This document shows, piece by piece, positions 16,795 to 25,966 of a stretch of DNA of 64,000 bases (position 1 is the first letter of the stretch; every line of letters starts with the position of its first letter). The DNA comes from DTWD01 sp963662965. GTDB lineage: Bacteria; Acidobacteriota; Vicinamibacteria; Vicinamibacterales; UBA8438. Location: NCBI GenBank assembly GCA_963662965.1, contig OY759970.1, positions 2,046,001-2,110,000 on the forward strand, read 5' to 3'. The translations under genes and the position numbers were made by a program. A model generated the notes under the pieces. It was not told the origin of the DNA. It saw only the letters and a list, made by a program, of their open reading frames with translations, and did not search any database.

Positions 16795-17477
16795 TTAGGC
16801 GCTGACGCCGGCGGCCGTAATGATCTTGTTGCGGCCGTTCTGTTTGGCTTCGGCGAGCGCCTGATTGGCGGCAGCGACCAGCTCGAGCTCCTCCCAGTTC
16901 GAGTCAACCGCGGGCGTCGTGCTCGCCACACCGACACTGACGGTGACACGGTTCGCGATGGGGGGTCGGGGTGCTCGATGCCGAGCCCCTCAACCGCCGC
17001 GCACACTTTGTGCGCCATACGATACGCGCCTTGATCGTCGGTGCGGGAGAGCACGAGTACAAACTCCTCGCCGCCGTATCGGGCGACAAGATCACCTGGA
17101 CGTCCAGTGACCGACGTCAGCGCCCCTCCGACCTTGGTCAGCACCGTGTCGCCGGCCTGATGACCGAGACGGTTGTTGTAGTCACTGAAGTGATCGACGT
17201 CGATCATGACGACGGCAAGCGACGTCGCTTCACGCAGCGCCCGCCGCCACTCGTTGCGGAGGTATTCCTGGAAGTGGCTGTGGTTGGCGATGCGAGTGAG
17301 CGTATCGGTGCCGGCGAGCCGATGCAGCGTCTGCGTCGCCTCTTCGAGTTCGGTCGTCCGCCGTTCCACCTTTTCCTGCAATGTCTTGATCGTCGCGCGA
17401 TGGGCCTTCTCGCGTGTCAGATGATAGAGGCCGCTCGCCGCGAGCACGAGCAGACCGAGGGCGCCCATAGTCCGCAT
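16795..17477 (-). pseudogene. GGDEF diguanylate cyclase, frameshifted in a C-run
   Basis: About 228 residues when the shift is repaired: an N-terminal membrane helix (MGALGLLVLAASGLYHLT), a coiled coil (KTLQEKVERRTTELEEATQT) and a GGDEF domain with DTLTRIANHSHF, MIDVDHFSDYNNRLGHQAGD and active-site loop RYGGEEFVLV. After GIEHPDPP the frame breaks at C6 (G6 at 16960-16965). Adding one C restores RVTVSVGVAST and a final EAKQNGRNKII, the normal domain end. It is either a real 1-nt deletion or a homopolymer sequencing error. If intact it would make cyclic di-GMP at the membrane. Confidence 0.85.
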
Positions 17478-17630
17478 CAACCCGAATTTTCGCACACCAC
17501 CGGACGAACGGCCACCTACAACCGGCCGACAGATGTTGCGACGGAGCCGTGTTTGTTGTTGTAAACATAGGAGATACCAGTGTCTCATAGACGACCCGCT
17601 CTTCCGCAACCACGTCAAACGAGCGGATAA

Positions 17631-18590
17631 ATGTGTGCAGAGGCGATAATCGGACGGATGGGCGGACGCGTGCGAGTCTTTGCGCCGGCGACGGCGTCCA
17701 ATCTTGGTCCCGGGTTCGATGTCCTCGGGCTCGCGCTCGAGCGACCAGGCGACCTCGTCGAAGCTGAGATCGGCGACCGGCCCGGCATCGAGATCGTCGA
17801 GGTGAGGGGCGCCGAGTCGTTGAGCACCGACCCGGCAGAGAACGTCGTCGGGATTGCGGCCGCCGCGGTACTCGAAACGCTTGACGTGCGCGACCAAGGC
17901 GTCCGGCTTTGGCTGCACAAACAGATGCCGCTTGGCAGCGGCCTGGGCAGCTCCGCGGCCAGTAGCGTTGGCGGCGCCGTCGCCGTCAACGCACTCTTCG
18001 GGGGCAACTTGTCGCCCGATGCGATCGTCGCGTGCGCGTTGCGCGGCGAAGCCGTCGCCTCCGGAACCGCCCACGCCGACAATGTTGCGCCAGCGGTTCT
18101 CGGCGGCATCGTTCTGATTCGTGCCGCGGACCCGTTGGACCTGATCCCGCTGCCGGTGCCCCAAGCTCTCCGCGTGGCACTCGTGCATCCGCACGCGGAG
18201 GTGTTGACGGCCGAGGCCCGTCGGTTGGTGGCGGAGCGTCGGTTCACGATTGGCCAGGTGGTGACCAACCTCGGCAACGTCGCGGCGCTCGTGACGGCGC
18301 TGCATCGTGACGACCTCGCCCTCTTCGCACGCAGCATCAAGGATGCGTTGGTGGAACCGATTCGCGCGCCCCTGGTCCCGAGCTACGACCTGGTCAAACG
18401 GGCCGCGCTCGACGCGGGCGCCCTCGGCTGTTCGATTTCCGGATCGGGTCCGAGCGTGCTTGCCTTCGCCGATTCGGACACGGCTGCCGACCGGGTCGCC
18501 GCCGCGATGGAAGCGGCATTCGCCGCGGCCGGCTTGGCCAGCGACCGGTACGTCGGGCCGGTCAACACTGCTGGTGCCCGGGTGGTGTAA
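17631..18590 (+). CDS. thrB: Homoserine kinase ThrB (GHMP kinase)
   Basis: Phosphorylates homoserine in threonine biosynthesis. The 319-residue protein has the GHMP layout: RVRVFAPATASNLGPGFDVL at the N-terminus, the phosphate loop PLGSGLGSSAASSVGGAVA, the HADNVAPAVLGGIVL segment, and the C-terminal GALGCSISGSGPSVLAF loop. An internal ATG at 17658 (MGGRVRV) is an equally plausible start. No other threonine gene is adjacent. It converges with fetB and overlaps its 3' end by 29 bp. Confidence 0.95.
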   Translation: MCAEAIIGRMGGRVRVFAPATASNLGPGFDVLGLALERPGDLVEAEIGDRPGIEIVEVRGAESLSTDPAENVVGIAAAAVLETLDVRDQGVRLWLHKQMPLGSGLGSSAASSVGGAVAVNALFGGNLSPDAIVACALRGEAVASGTAHADNVAPAVLGGIVLIRAADPLDLIPLPVPQALRVALVHPHAEVLTAEARRLVAERRFTIGQVVTNLGNVAALVTALHRDDLALFARSIKDALVEPIRAPLVPSYDLVKRAALDAGALGCSISGSGPSVLAFADSDTAADRVAAAMEAAFAAAGLASDRYVGPVNTAGARVV

Positions 18591-19296
18591 TCACGGCACC
18601 CTCCCGCTGTAGTGCGAGGTAGCACGAGGCGGAGGTCCCAGCGGCGCCGAACAGCATACACATCACCATGATCTGATAACGAGCCGCGACCAACGGCGGG
18701 ACGCCGGACAGGATCTGCCCGGTCATCATTCCTGGGAGCGCCACCAGCCCGACCGCGAACAGCGTGTTGATCTGCGGGATCAACGCCGCCTGCAACGCCA
18801 CCCGACGCGCTTCGTCGTAGCCCGCGCCTCGCGTCCGTTCAGCCTGGAACCGCTCTGCCGACAGACTCACCGCATTCATCGACGCGGCGAAGATCATGCC
18901 GCCAAGCGGAATGAGAACGGTCGCCTCGTGCCACGGGTCGGCCGTCAGCACACCCTGCGTGATGATGACCAATGTGGAAACGCCCCCGAGGCCGACCGCC
19001 GTGAGCGCCCGTGGATATAGCGAACGCCGGTGTCTCGCCACCGGGCGTAACGCGATCCAGCCGGCTGCCGCAAGCATGATCGTCAGCGTCACCAGGACCA
19101 CCACGCCGCGTTCGGTGCCGAACAGGAACGTCAGCGCGTAGCCAACCACGGCGAGCTGCAACACCATCCGGCCGACCGCGTGCAGCGTCGTCGCGCCACC
19201 CGCCGACCAACGGTAGAGAATGGCGAGCACGACCGCGGTCGGTGCGAACGCGAGGCTGAGGTTGGCGATTGGGATAGGTTCGACAGATCCAGACAT
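18562..19296 (-). CDS. fetB: UPF0014 / FetB-type ABC transporter permease
   Basis: 244 residues with seven or so membrane helices and the family signatures GGMIFAASMNAVSLSAERF, LIPQINTLFAVGLVALPGMM and TGQILSGVPPLVAARYQIMV. In E. coli, FetB with the ATPase FetA exports iron. No ATPase gene is next to it here, so a partner must be elsewhere or absent. ATG 19296 (MSGSVEPIPIANLSLAF) is chosen because the upstream extension to 19377 is Arg-rich and lacks a hydrophobic start. Confidence 0.88.
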   Translation of the reverse strand: MSGSVEPIPIANLSLAFAPTAVVLAILYRWSAGGATTLHAVGRMVLQLAVVGYALTFLFGTERGVVVLVTLTIMLAAAGWIALRPVARHRRSLYPRALTAVGLGGVSTLVIITQGVLTADPWHEATVLIPLGGMIFAASMNAVSLSAERFQAERTRGAGYDEARRVALQAALIPQINTLFAVGLVALPGMMTGQILSGVPPLVAARYQIMVMCMLFGAAGTSASCYLALQREGAVITPPGHQQC

Positions 19297-19417
19297 GGCC
19301 CCGAGCATACCGCGGCTGATGTTGGCAGCCACGATTGCGCCTACGCGCACTCGGCGAGTGACGGCCCGACGCCACAAACCGTGGCTGCGGGACTCTGCTA
19401 CGCGAACTGGCTAGAAG

Positions 19418-19980
19418 CTACGCGGGAGTCGCGGCCGCCGGTGCAGGCGGGGACGGGACGATCGGCATCGGTGCCGCCGGCATGATGAACCAGGCCACGA
19501 GGGAGGCGAAAACGCCGCAGATGATCACGCCGGGGAAGATCGACAGAATCACCCAGAGCAGCCGCACCGCCATTGCGTCGACGCCGAAGTACGCCGCGAG
19601 TCCGCCACAGACGCCGGCCACTTTAGCGTCAGTCGCCGACCATCCGAGCCGCGGTCGGCCGCGGGCCGTGACATCCTGCTCGGCCCCGGGATCAGCCTCG
19701 GGAACGATGAGCCACGCCACGATGTAGGCGAGGACGCCAAGAAAAATCGAGCCGGGCACGATCGTCAGGATGATCCACGCCAGTCGAACCAGGACCGGAT
19801 CGGTGCCGAGGTAGTGCGCGATGCTGCCACAGACGCCGGCAACCTGCCGTTCGACGAGCGACTGCCGGAGCGGTTCCCGTGTGGCTTCGTGGGCGGGGGC
19901 GCTGGCCGTTGGTCGGCTCCGCAGAACTGACAGAACAGCGATTCGTCCGAAATCTCGCGTTGGCACTGGCCGCAGGTCAT
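19418..19980 (-). pseudogene. Zinc-ribbon protein with two PspC domains, frameshifted in a C-run
   Basis: From ATG 19980 the frame encodes a zinc ribbon (MTCGQCQ, then CQFCGADQRP), a typical opening for multi-domain PspC proteins. A C5 run (G5 at 19895-19899) breaks the frame. One extra C joins it to EATREPLRQSLVERQVAGVC and two PspC repeats (VAGVCGSIAHYLGTDP and VAGVCGGLAAYFGVDA), each followed by paired membrane helices. PspC proteins sense envelope stress. The second frame alone, from 19966 or later, would still give two PspC domains without the ribbon. A deletion or a sequencing error is equally possible. Confidence 0.8.
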
Positions 19981-20077
19981 GGGCGACCTCGCCGGCTCGA
20001 ACCGCCGTGCGTATACGTAGATACGGTTTTCGGGCGACCGGATTCCCCGGTCCGACATCTGTTCGGGTTAGAGATCA

Positions 20078-20169
20078 GGGTGCGCACGGCGCGCCCTCGC
20101 CGGAGCGGCGCCGGGCTTTGGGCCCCGGCTAGCGTCGGCGGCAGGGTTCGGGGCTGCAAGCCCCGTCTA
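20078..20169 (-). repeat. Module A intergenic repeat carrying the propeller-gene stop codon
   Basis: On the minus strand it reads TAGACGGGGC, a TTGCA loop and GCCCCGAACCCTGCCGCCG, then the distal CCGGGGCCC and GGCGCCGCTCCGGCGAGGGC block and GCGCGCCGTGCGC. The initial TAG is the stop codon of the propeller gene. Confidence 0.75.
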
Positions 20170-21924
20170 AGGGAGCCAGCCGCTCACCACATGAATGACA
20201 CGCGCCGGATGGGGAGCCATCAGCATCAGGAACCGCTCATCGTTCTCCGCCACGTCATACGCCGGGAGATTGTCCAGGACATCGCTGAGAAACGGGCCGT
20301 CGAAGAGGTGTACCGGATCGCCGATGTCCGGCTCGTCGCCGGTGATCGTTGACTCGTAGACGCCGCGGCCGCGCCGGAAGAACAGGTGGCTGCCGCTCTT
20401 GCCCCAGACCGGTTCGGTGCCGCCGATGGGCGACACCCGTATGGCGAGACCTTCAGCGCGGTCGCGGTCGTCGACGCGACGGAGGTAGACCTGATCTCCC
20501 TCACCCTCTTCGTCCGAGACGTACGCGATCCAGCGGCCGTCCGGTGAGAAGCGCGGCGCCCGCTCGTTGGCGTCGGTGGCGAGCCACGGCTCCGCGCCAG
20601 TCCCGTCCGTCCACATCCAGACATCACGCCCACGCGCAGGGTGAACCTCGTGAAACGCCAAGCGCCGTTCGTCGTGCGACCATGAGCCGGGCGTGCGCTG
20701 ATCGCCGTCGACCAGCGGGCCGCTCGCAGCGAGACTTGGCAAGCTGATCTGAAAGAGCCGCTGTAGTCCGCCGCGGGACGAGGCGAAGGTCAGCGTCGTG
20801 CCACTCGCTGACCAGAGGGGCGAATGGTTGCCACCAGCATCTTCCGTGATTTGCTGCCGGCGACCGGTGACGAAGTCGTACAGCCAGAGATCGCGGCGAA
20901 AGATCGCCGTCGTTGCGCCGAACACGACTCGACGGCCGTCTGGGGAGAGCCGCGGCGTCCCATGCGCGACGACGACGCCGTCGAGTGCGTCCGCCCGACC
21001 ATCTCGGTCGACCCACACGAGCTGATTGCCGGCGCCGGTTGCCGGCGGGGGAACGAAGACCATCGTGCCATCGCGTGACGCCGCGAACCGCGCTTTGCCA
21101 AGGCGCCCATAGCCGATCCCGCTGCTCGCGACGCCGTTCAGAACGGGCCGTGGGGACGGCGCGCCGGTCGGATCGATTAGCTCGAGCGGCGCCGCAAACA
21201 GCTCGCCCCGGCGGGCGTACACCAGATATGACGCTGCCACGACAAAGCCGCCGCCGTCAGCCGGGAGCAACGGCCGACTTTCCCCGGTGTCGAGGTCGAG
21301 GAGCATCAGTCGCGGGTCGTGACCGTAGCGACCGGCGGTGTACAAAAGGAACCGACGGTCGATCACGGACGGCCAGCCATGGGCCGTTTCCCCACCGTCC
21401 TCGTCGACCATCCTGAGCGGCGTTGGCGCTCCGCCGACAGCCGACACCTGGCGTAGACCGGTCCCATTCGGACCGGCGAACACGATGACGCCGTCCTCAC
21501 GCCAGGCTCCGCCGGCGGGGCGACCGGAGACCGGACACACCGTGGCCGCCGTCCCGCTGTCGGTGTCGAGCGTGATCGTTTTCAGAAACCCGTCGGCGAA
21601 AAACCCGACTGCCGATCCGTCAGGCGAGAAAAAGGGCTGCGTCGCACCCTCGGTCCCCGGAATGGCGGCCGCGTCGAAGCGATCGAGCGGGCGGACGTAG
21701 AGGTCGGTGCGCCCGTCGACGATCGCGGTATAGGCGACCAGCGACGCGTCCGCCGAGACGGCGATGTCGAGCAGGTCGTGGGTCGACGGTACATGAAGCG
21801 ACATGGCGCGACCAGGAGGCGGCGCGGGCGGAGCCGCCGGCCAGAGCGCCACAACGAGACCGCCCACCGCCGCTCCCACGACCGCGGCGAGGACGACGAG
21901 CGCGAGTACGGTGCGACGCGGCAT
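20167..21924 (-). CDS. Membrane-anchored TolB/WD40-type beta-propeller protein
   Basis: 585 residues: an N-terminal membrane helix (VLALVVLAAVVGAAVGGLVV), a Pro-rich linker, and six or more propeller repeats marked by SPDG motifs (QPFFSPDGSAVGF, PRLSPDGRRVVFG, PRFSPDGRWIAYVSDEEGEG). Such modules are the C-terminal sensor halves of many acidobacterial Ser/Thr kinases, but no kinase domain is present. ATG 21924 overlaps the WYL regulator stop in a TGATG arrangement, so the two are co-translated and probably functionally linked. Ligand unknown. Confidence 0.85.
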   Translation of the reverse strand: MPRRTVLALVVLAAVVGAAVGGLVVALWPAAPPAPPPGRAMSLHVPSTHDLLDIAVSADASLVAYTAIVDGRTDLYVRPLDRFDAAAIPGTEGATQPFFSPDGSAVGFFADGFLKTITLDTDSGTAATVCPVSGRPAGGAWREDGVIVFAGPNGTGLRQVSAVGGAPTPLRMVDEDGGETAHGWPSVIDRRFLLYTAGRYGHDPRLMLLDLDTGESRPLLPADGGGFVVAASYLVYARRGELFAAPLELIDPTGAPSPRPVLNGVASSGIGYGRLGKARFAASRDGTMVFVPPPATGAGNQLVWVDRDGRADALDGVVVAHGTPRLSPDGRRVVFGATTAIFRRDLWLYDFVTGRRQQITEDAGGNHSPLWSASGTTLTFASSRGGLQRLFQISLPSLAASGPLVDGDQRTPGSWSHDERRLAFHEVHPARGRDVWMWTDGTGAEPWLATDANERAPRFSPDGRWIAYVSDEEGEGDQVYLRRVDDRDRAEGLAIRVSPIGGTEPVWGKSGSHLFFRRGRGVYESTITGDEPDIGDPVHLFDGPFLSDVLDNLPAYDVAENDERFLMLMAPHPARVIHVVSGWLP

Positions 21925-22913
21925 CACTGTGTCTGCGAATAGTGGGATCGCGCGCGGTCGAGGTCGTCCGCAATCTGACGCACGAGTGTCGCCGGAGCCT
22001 TGACGCGCACACTCGATCCAAAGCTCCGAATCCAGCTTCGCAGCGCGCCGTCGGTACAGACGTTCATCGTGACCACCAGGGTACCGTCTCGCTCGGACGC
22101 CAGCGTCTGTGACGGATGCCAGGTCCGTTCTTGCACATACGGCGCGACGTCCGAAGTGAACTGGAGCTCGACCCGCTCCGGCGTCCCATGGTGGATACCG
22201 AGTGAGTGGGGGAACGCGGCGTCGGAGAGATCCTCGATTGGCTCGAACGTTTTATCGAGCGGTGTGAGGTGTCGAATCCGCTCGACGGCGAACGTTCGCA
22301 CCTCCCGATAGCGCGCGACGTAGGCAAACAGATACAGCCCGCCCTGTGCGTAGACGAGGCGGTAGGGGTCGATCCGATAGCGTTTCTCGCGCCGACTCGA
22401 CAGCGAGTGGTACCGCATGTCGAGCCGACGCTGGTGCAGGATGGCGTCGAGCAGCCGCGCCGTGGCGGCGCGCTGGAGCTCGTCATCGTGCTTGCGCGTC
22501 GGCTCGGTCTTCGCTTGGATGACGTGCGGCAGCCGGTCGAGAAACTGGCGCATCCGGGGCCCGAGTGCCGTCTCGAGCTTGGCGAACGCCGCCCGGAGGT
22601 CCTGACCAAACGGTGGAACCGCGAGGCACTCGACGAGCGTCCGACTGAAGTAGAGCGCCGACAACTCGGCAAGAGTGAACGCCGTGTCGTCCAGCGTGCG
22701 GAACGGATGTCGGTCGAGCTTCCATCGCTTCGCACCGTCGTCCGAGACGTCGTAGAGCGGGAAACCGGCTTCCTGGAGCGCCTCGAGGTCGCGTCGGATC
22801 GTGCGCGTCGTCACGCCGGTCATCTCGGCGAGCTGCCTGATGGTGACGCCACTCGAGGCCTCGATTTCCCGCAGGATCGTCCACTGACGGATGACTTCGG
22901 TGTTCCGAGGCAT
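21924..22913 (-). CDS. WYL-domain transcriptional regulator (HTH + WYL)
   Basis: 329 residues. The N-terminal HTH_11 winged helix reads SSGVTIRQLAEMTGVTTRTI with RRDLEALQEAGFPLYD. The central WYL domain contains KRYRIDPYRLVYAQGGLYLF and YREVRTFAVERIRHL, followed by the C-terminal WCX extension. These proteins sense nucleic acid or nucleotide ligands through WYL. ATG 22913 is used; an in-frame GTG at 22931 is possible. The downstream propeller gene is coupled. Confidence 0.9.
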   Translation of the reverse strand: MPRNTEVIRQWTILREIEASSGVTIRQLAEMTGVTTRTIRRDLEALQEAGFPLYDVSDDGAKRWKLDRHPFRTLDDTAFTLAELSALYFSRTLVECLAVPPFGQDLRAAFAKLETALGPRMRQFLDRLPHVIQAKTEPTRKHDDELQRAATARLLDAILHQRRLDMRYHSLSSRREKRYRIDPYRLVYAQGGLYLFAYVARYREVRTFAVERIRHLTPLDKTFEPIEDLSDAAFPHSLGIHHGTPERVELQFTSDVAPYVQERTWHPSQTLASERDGTLVVTMNVCTDGALRSWIRSFGSSVRVKAPATLVRQIADDLDRARSHYSQTQ

Positions 22914-23070
22914 TTCGGTGTCCCGTCCCACGGGTTCGTGCAGCGGTGTGCAGAACCGTAAACGGTCAGGCGACGTCGTATTAGATAGGCGCGACTCAAT
23001 AATAAGGCGCCGAGGCGTGACCTACCCTGTCACACCCCTCGCGTAGGCTGGAGCCAGAAAGGATACGACG

Positions 23071-23517
23071 ATGGCCCACCACCACGCAGCGACGGTCCGG
23101 CAGCTCGACTTCACCTACGACGGCCAGCTTGATCAGGAGGGTCAGCCCGCGCAACGTGGGCCGGTGGCCAAGCCGGTGATCGCGCCGCGTCACGGTGCCG
23201 CGCATTTATGCGTCGTCTGTGGGCGCGTTCCGGCCCATCTGACGCTGAAGCTCATGTCAACGTCAGGGAATGCCCGGCGGCGCCGACAGCAGAAGCCAGC
23301 CCGACTCTGCTTGCGATGCCATCACGCGGTCATGCAGCAGCTCCGGATGGTGCGAGCGCAGCTCGCCGAGGGCCGGTCCGAGCCGCGGCGCCCATCCGCC
23401 GCCGGGGGATTAATCGTCCCGCGTTCCAGCACACTCACTGGCGACCGCAAGTACCGGCAGCTGACCAGATCGCGGCGACGAGCCCAAAAGGCCGCGCGCG
23501 CCGCCCTCGAAGTTTAG
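23071..23517 (+). CDS. Hypothetical basic protein with a Cys4 zinc-finger-like motif
   Basis: 148 residues, no family recognised. It has LCVVCGRVPAHLTLKLM and, about 30 residues later, ARLCLRCHHAVMQQLRMV, giving two CxxC pairs that could bind zinc. The C-terminus is strongly basic (RKYRQLTRSRRRAQKAARAA), suggesting nucleic-acid binding. GAAAGGA lies 8 bp before the ATG and supports this start. The TAG stop belongs to a following module A repeat. Confidence 0.7.
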   Translation: MAHHHAATVRQLDFTYDGQLDQEGQPAQRGPVAKPVIAPRHGAAHLCVVCGRVPAHLTLKLMSTSGNARRRRQQKPARLCLRCHHAVMQQLRMVRAQLAEGRSEPRRPSAAGGLIVPRSSTLTGDRKYRQLTRSRRRAQKAARAALEV

Positions 23518-23651
23518 ACGGGGTCTGCGCCCCCGAACCCCGCCGCCGGCATTCGTGGGGGCCCCACTAGCGAGGGAGCCAGGGGGTCTGGGGGAAGCGC
23601 GCGAGACTTGGCAGTTCGTTCGAGGGCGATATTTCCCCAGTCCAAACTTAG
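23515..23651 (+). repeat. Composite module A + module B repeat
   Basis: Starts with TAGACGGGGTCTGCGCCCCC, where TAG is the stop codon of the zinc-finger-like gene, then AACCCCGCCGCCGGCATTCG. It passes directly into module B: GCGAGGGAGCCAGGGGGTCT, GGGGGAAGCG, a variable stretch, GAGGGCGATATTTCCCC and AAACTTAG. The direct A-to-B join suggests the two modules belong to one larger unit. Confidence 0.75.
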
Positions 23652-23731
23652 TCCAATATAAGATCGAGATTGGCTCACGGCAGCGTGGCGCTGCCGCTAC
23701 GGAGACCCCGGCACGGAGGCTTCGGGGGCGC

Positions 23732-25891
23732 GTGGAATCGGCACCATACCATCGGATCACCATCCTCATCGCAGCCGGGGCACCCCGGCGGCTCGAGGCC
23801 GCGCGCCGGGCGATCGAGCAGGGCTTGACCACCGGCGAAGCGCTGCTCGTCGGACATTCGCGCGAGGCGGCCGACGACCTTGCGCGAGAGATCTCGCTCG
23901 CACGCGGCGCGACCTTCGGGCTTCATCGATTCAGCGTCAGGCAGCTTGCTTCGAGAATCGCCGCGGTCGACCTGGCGCGCGGCGGGTTGGCGCCGGCGAG
24001 GCGACTAGGAGCCGAAGCGGTCGCGACGCGGGCCGCGTTCGAGGAGACCGAGGACGAGCCGCTCGAGTACCTGCAGCCGATCGCCCGCCTCCGATCATTC
24101 GGTCGGACGCTGGCATCGACGCTGCACGATCTGCGGCACGCCGGCATTGCGGTTGAGCAGCTGCGCGAGCTCGGCGCGGGCGGCCGCGACCTCGAGCGCC
24201 TCGCGCGTCGTTACGCGAGACAATTGGGAAGCGCGGGGCTCGTCGATTCCGCCGCTCTCCTGCGCGTCGCGACCGACGCGGTCCCCCATATCCATGACCT
24301 TCCACTCGAGCGCCCGTTGGTGCTGGTCGATGTCGCGGTGCCGGACGAGGCGACATTCGAATTCGTGTCGGCTATCGCGGCTCGAGCGGCCAGCGTGTTC
24401 GCGACGGTGCCCGCTGGGGATGTGCGCACAGCGGCAGCCTTGCGGCGCCTGCCGGGCGCGGTCGCGTCCGCCGATCCCGAGCCATCGTCGACGCCGCTCG
24501 ACCGCGTGCGGCATTTCCTCTTCGCCGCGGACGACCCACCGCCAGACGACACGCCAGAGGACGCCCCGACGGTCACCTTCTTCTCCGCGCCAGGGGAGGG
24601 CCGCGAGGCGGTCGAGATCGCGCGGCTGGTTCTGGCCGAATCGGCACGCGGGATTCGATTTGACGATATGGCGATCCTCCTCCGCTCTTCCACGGCGTAC
24701 GCCGGCGTCGTCGAGACCGCGCTGGCGCGGGCAGGTGCCGGAGCCTGGTTTGCCAAAGGGACGCGGGTGCCTGACCCGGCCGGCCGCGCGTTTCTCGCGC
24801 TGCTTTCATGCGCCGCGGAGCGGCTGTCGGCCCGCAGGTTCTCGGAGTATCTCTCGCTCGCGCAAGTGCCGCGGCTCGATGCCGACGGAGCGCCGCCCAC
24901 GGACCGCGGCCGATGGGTGGCGCCGGACGGCGCCGAGGAGGTTGTCCCGGCGCCGGCCCTGCCGGCGCAGCTCTCGCTGCTCGACATGCTGGCGGGGCCC
25001 GACGAGTCCGTAACCGCCAGCGACGTGGCGGACGACGAAGATGATGAGCCGGTGCTGGCGGGTGCGCTGCGCGCGCCGGCGCGCTGGGATCGGCTGCTGG
25101 TCGAATCGGCGGTGATCAACGGCCGTGACCGGTGGGAACGTCGGCTCAACGGACTCGCCCGGGAGTGGGAGCTGAAGCGCGAAGAGCTGCGCACCGAAGA
25201 CGCGGAGTCGCCCCGCCTCAATACCATCGCCGACAACCTGCGAAACCTGGAACACCTCAAACGATTTGCCCTGCCGGTGATCGATCGGCTGTCCGAGTTC
25301 TCCGACGCTGCGTCCTGGGGCGACTGGCTCGACCGACTGGGTACGTTGGCACCGATGGTGCTTGAGAAGCCCGATCGTGTGCTCGCCGTCCTCGGCGAGC
25401 TTCGGCCGATGGCCCGCGTCGGGCCGGTGCGGCTTGCCGAAGTGCGACATGTGCTGAATGAACGCCTCACCGAGCTTCAGACCGATCCGCCCCGTCGTCG
25501 CTTCGGGCGGGTCTTCGTCGGGAGCCCCGAGCACGTCAGGGGTCGCCGGTTCTCCGTCGTCTTCGTGCCCGGCCTCGCGGAACGTGTCTTCCCCCAGAAG
25601 CAACGACAAGATCCGCTGTTGCTCGATGATCGGCGCGAGACGCTGAACGGTAGCGCGACGGCAAGCGACCACCTCGGACTTCCCGACCGGCACGATCTGA
25701 ACGCCGAAGAGCAGCTGCTCTTGAGGTTGGCGATCGGAGCGGCGACCGATCGCGTGCACCTGTCGTATCCGCGTTTCCAACTCGACGAGGCCCGGCCTCG
25801 CGTGCCGTCGTTCTACGCCCTCGACGTCGAACGCGCGCGGACCGGTCGCGTGCCCCATTTCCGCGTCTTAGAGCGACGGGCGTTCCGTTAG
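23732..25891 (+). CDS. addB: AddB-like helicase-nuclease subunit, N-terminal part (ends at in-frame amber)
   Basis: 719 codons from GTG 23732, with GGAGG 12 nt upstream, after excluding an extension that only translates repeat module B. It matches AddB-type proteins: RITILIAAGAPRRLEAARRA, then VTFFSAPGEGREAVEIARLV, VVFVPGLAERVFPQKQRQDP, and DRVHLSYPRFQLDEARPRVP. The frame stops at TAG 25889 after LERRAFR but continues open in the same frame to 27121. Replacing this one codon restores a full-length protein. AddB pairs with AddA to process double-strand breaks before RecA loading. Confidence 0.85.
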   Translation: MESAPYHRITILIAAGAPRRLEAARRAIEQGLTTGEALLVGHSREAADDLAREISLARGATFGLHRFSVRQLASRIAAVDLARGGLAPARRLGAEAVATRAAFEETEDEPLEYLQPIARLRSFGRTLASTLHDLRHAGIAVEQLRELGAGGRDLERLARRYARQLGSAGLVDSAALLRVATDAVPHIHDLPLERPLVLVDVAVPDEATFEFVSAIAARAASVFATVPAGDVRTAAALRRLPGAVASADPEPSSTPLDRVRHFLFAADDPPPDDTPEDAPTVTFFSAPGEGREAVEIARLVLAESARGIRFDDMAILLRSSTAYAGVVETALARAGAGAWFAKGTRVPDPAGRAFLALLSCAAERLSARRFSEYLSLAQVPRLDADGAPPTDRGRWVAPDGAEEVVPAPALPAQLSLLDMLAGPDESVTASDVADDEDDEPVLAGALRAPARWDRLLVESAVINGRDRWERRLNGLAREWELKREELRTEDAESPRLNTIADNLRNLEHLKRFALPVIDRLSEFSDAASWGDWLDRLGTLAPMVLEKPDRVLAVLGELRPMARVGPVRLAEVRHVLNERLTELQTDPPRRRFGRVFVGSPEHVRGRRFSVVFVPGLAERVFPQKQRQDPLLLDDRRETLNGSATASDHLGLPDRHDLNAEEQLLLRLAIGAATDRVHLSYPRFQLDEARPRVPSFYALDVERARTGRVPHFRVLERRAFR

Positions 25892-25966
25892 GTAGATGCG
25901 CGCCTCGCATGGCCGGCTCCGCCCGAGGCGGACCACGCGATTGACGACACGGAGCACGATCTCGGC

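Noticed and set aside
16758..18305. A 515-codon minus-strand frame covering GGDEF and much of thrB
   Set aside because: Only the part from about 17495 downward encodes a protein family. The upstream extension is antisense to thrB, and the last part is the frameshifted reading after the C-run.
23555..23731. Longer N-terminus of addB starting at 23555
   Set aside because: The extra 59 codons translate repeat module B and have no similarity to AddB proteins. GTG 23732 has a GGAGG site and directly precedes the conserved RITILIAAG strand.
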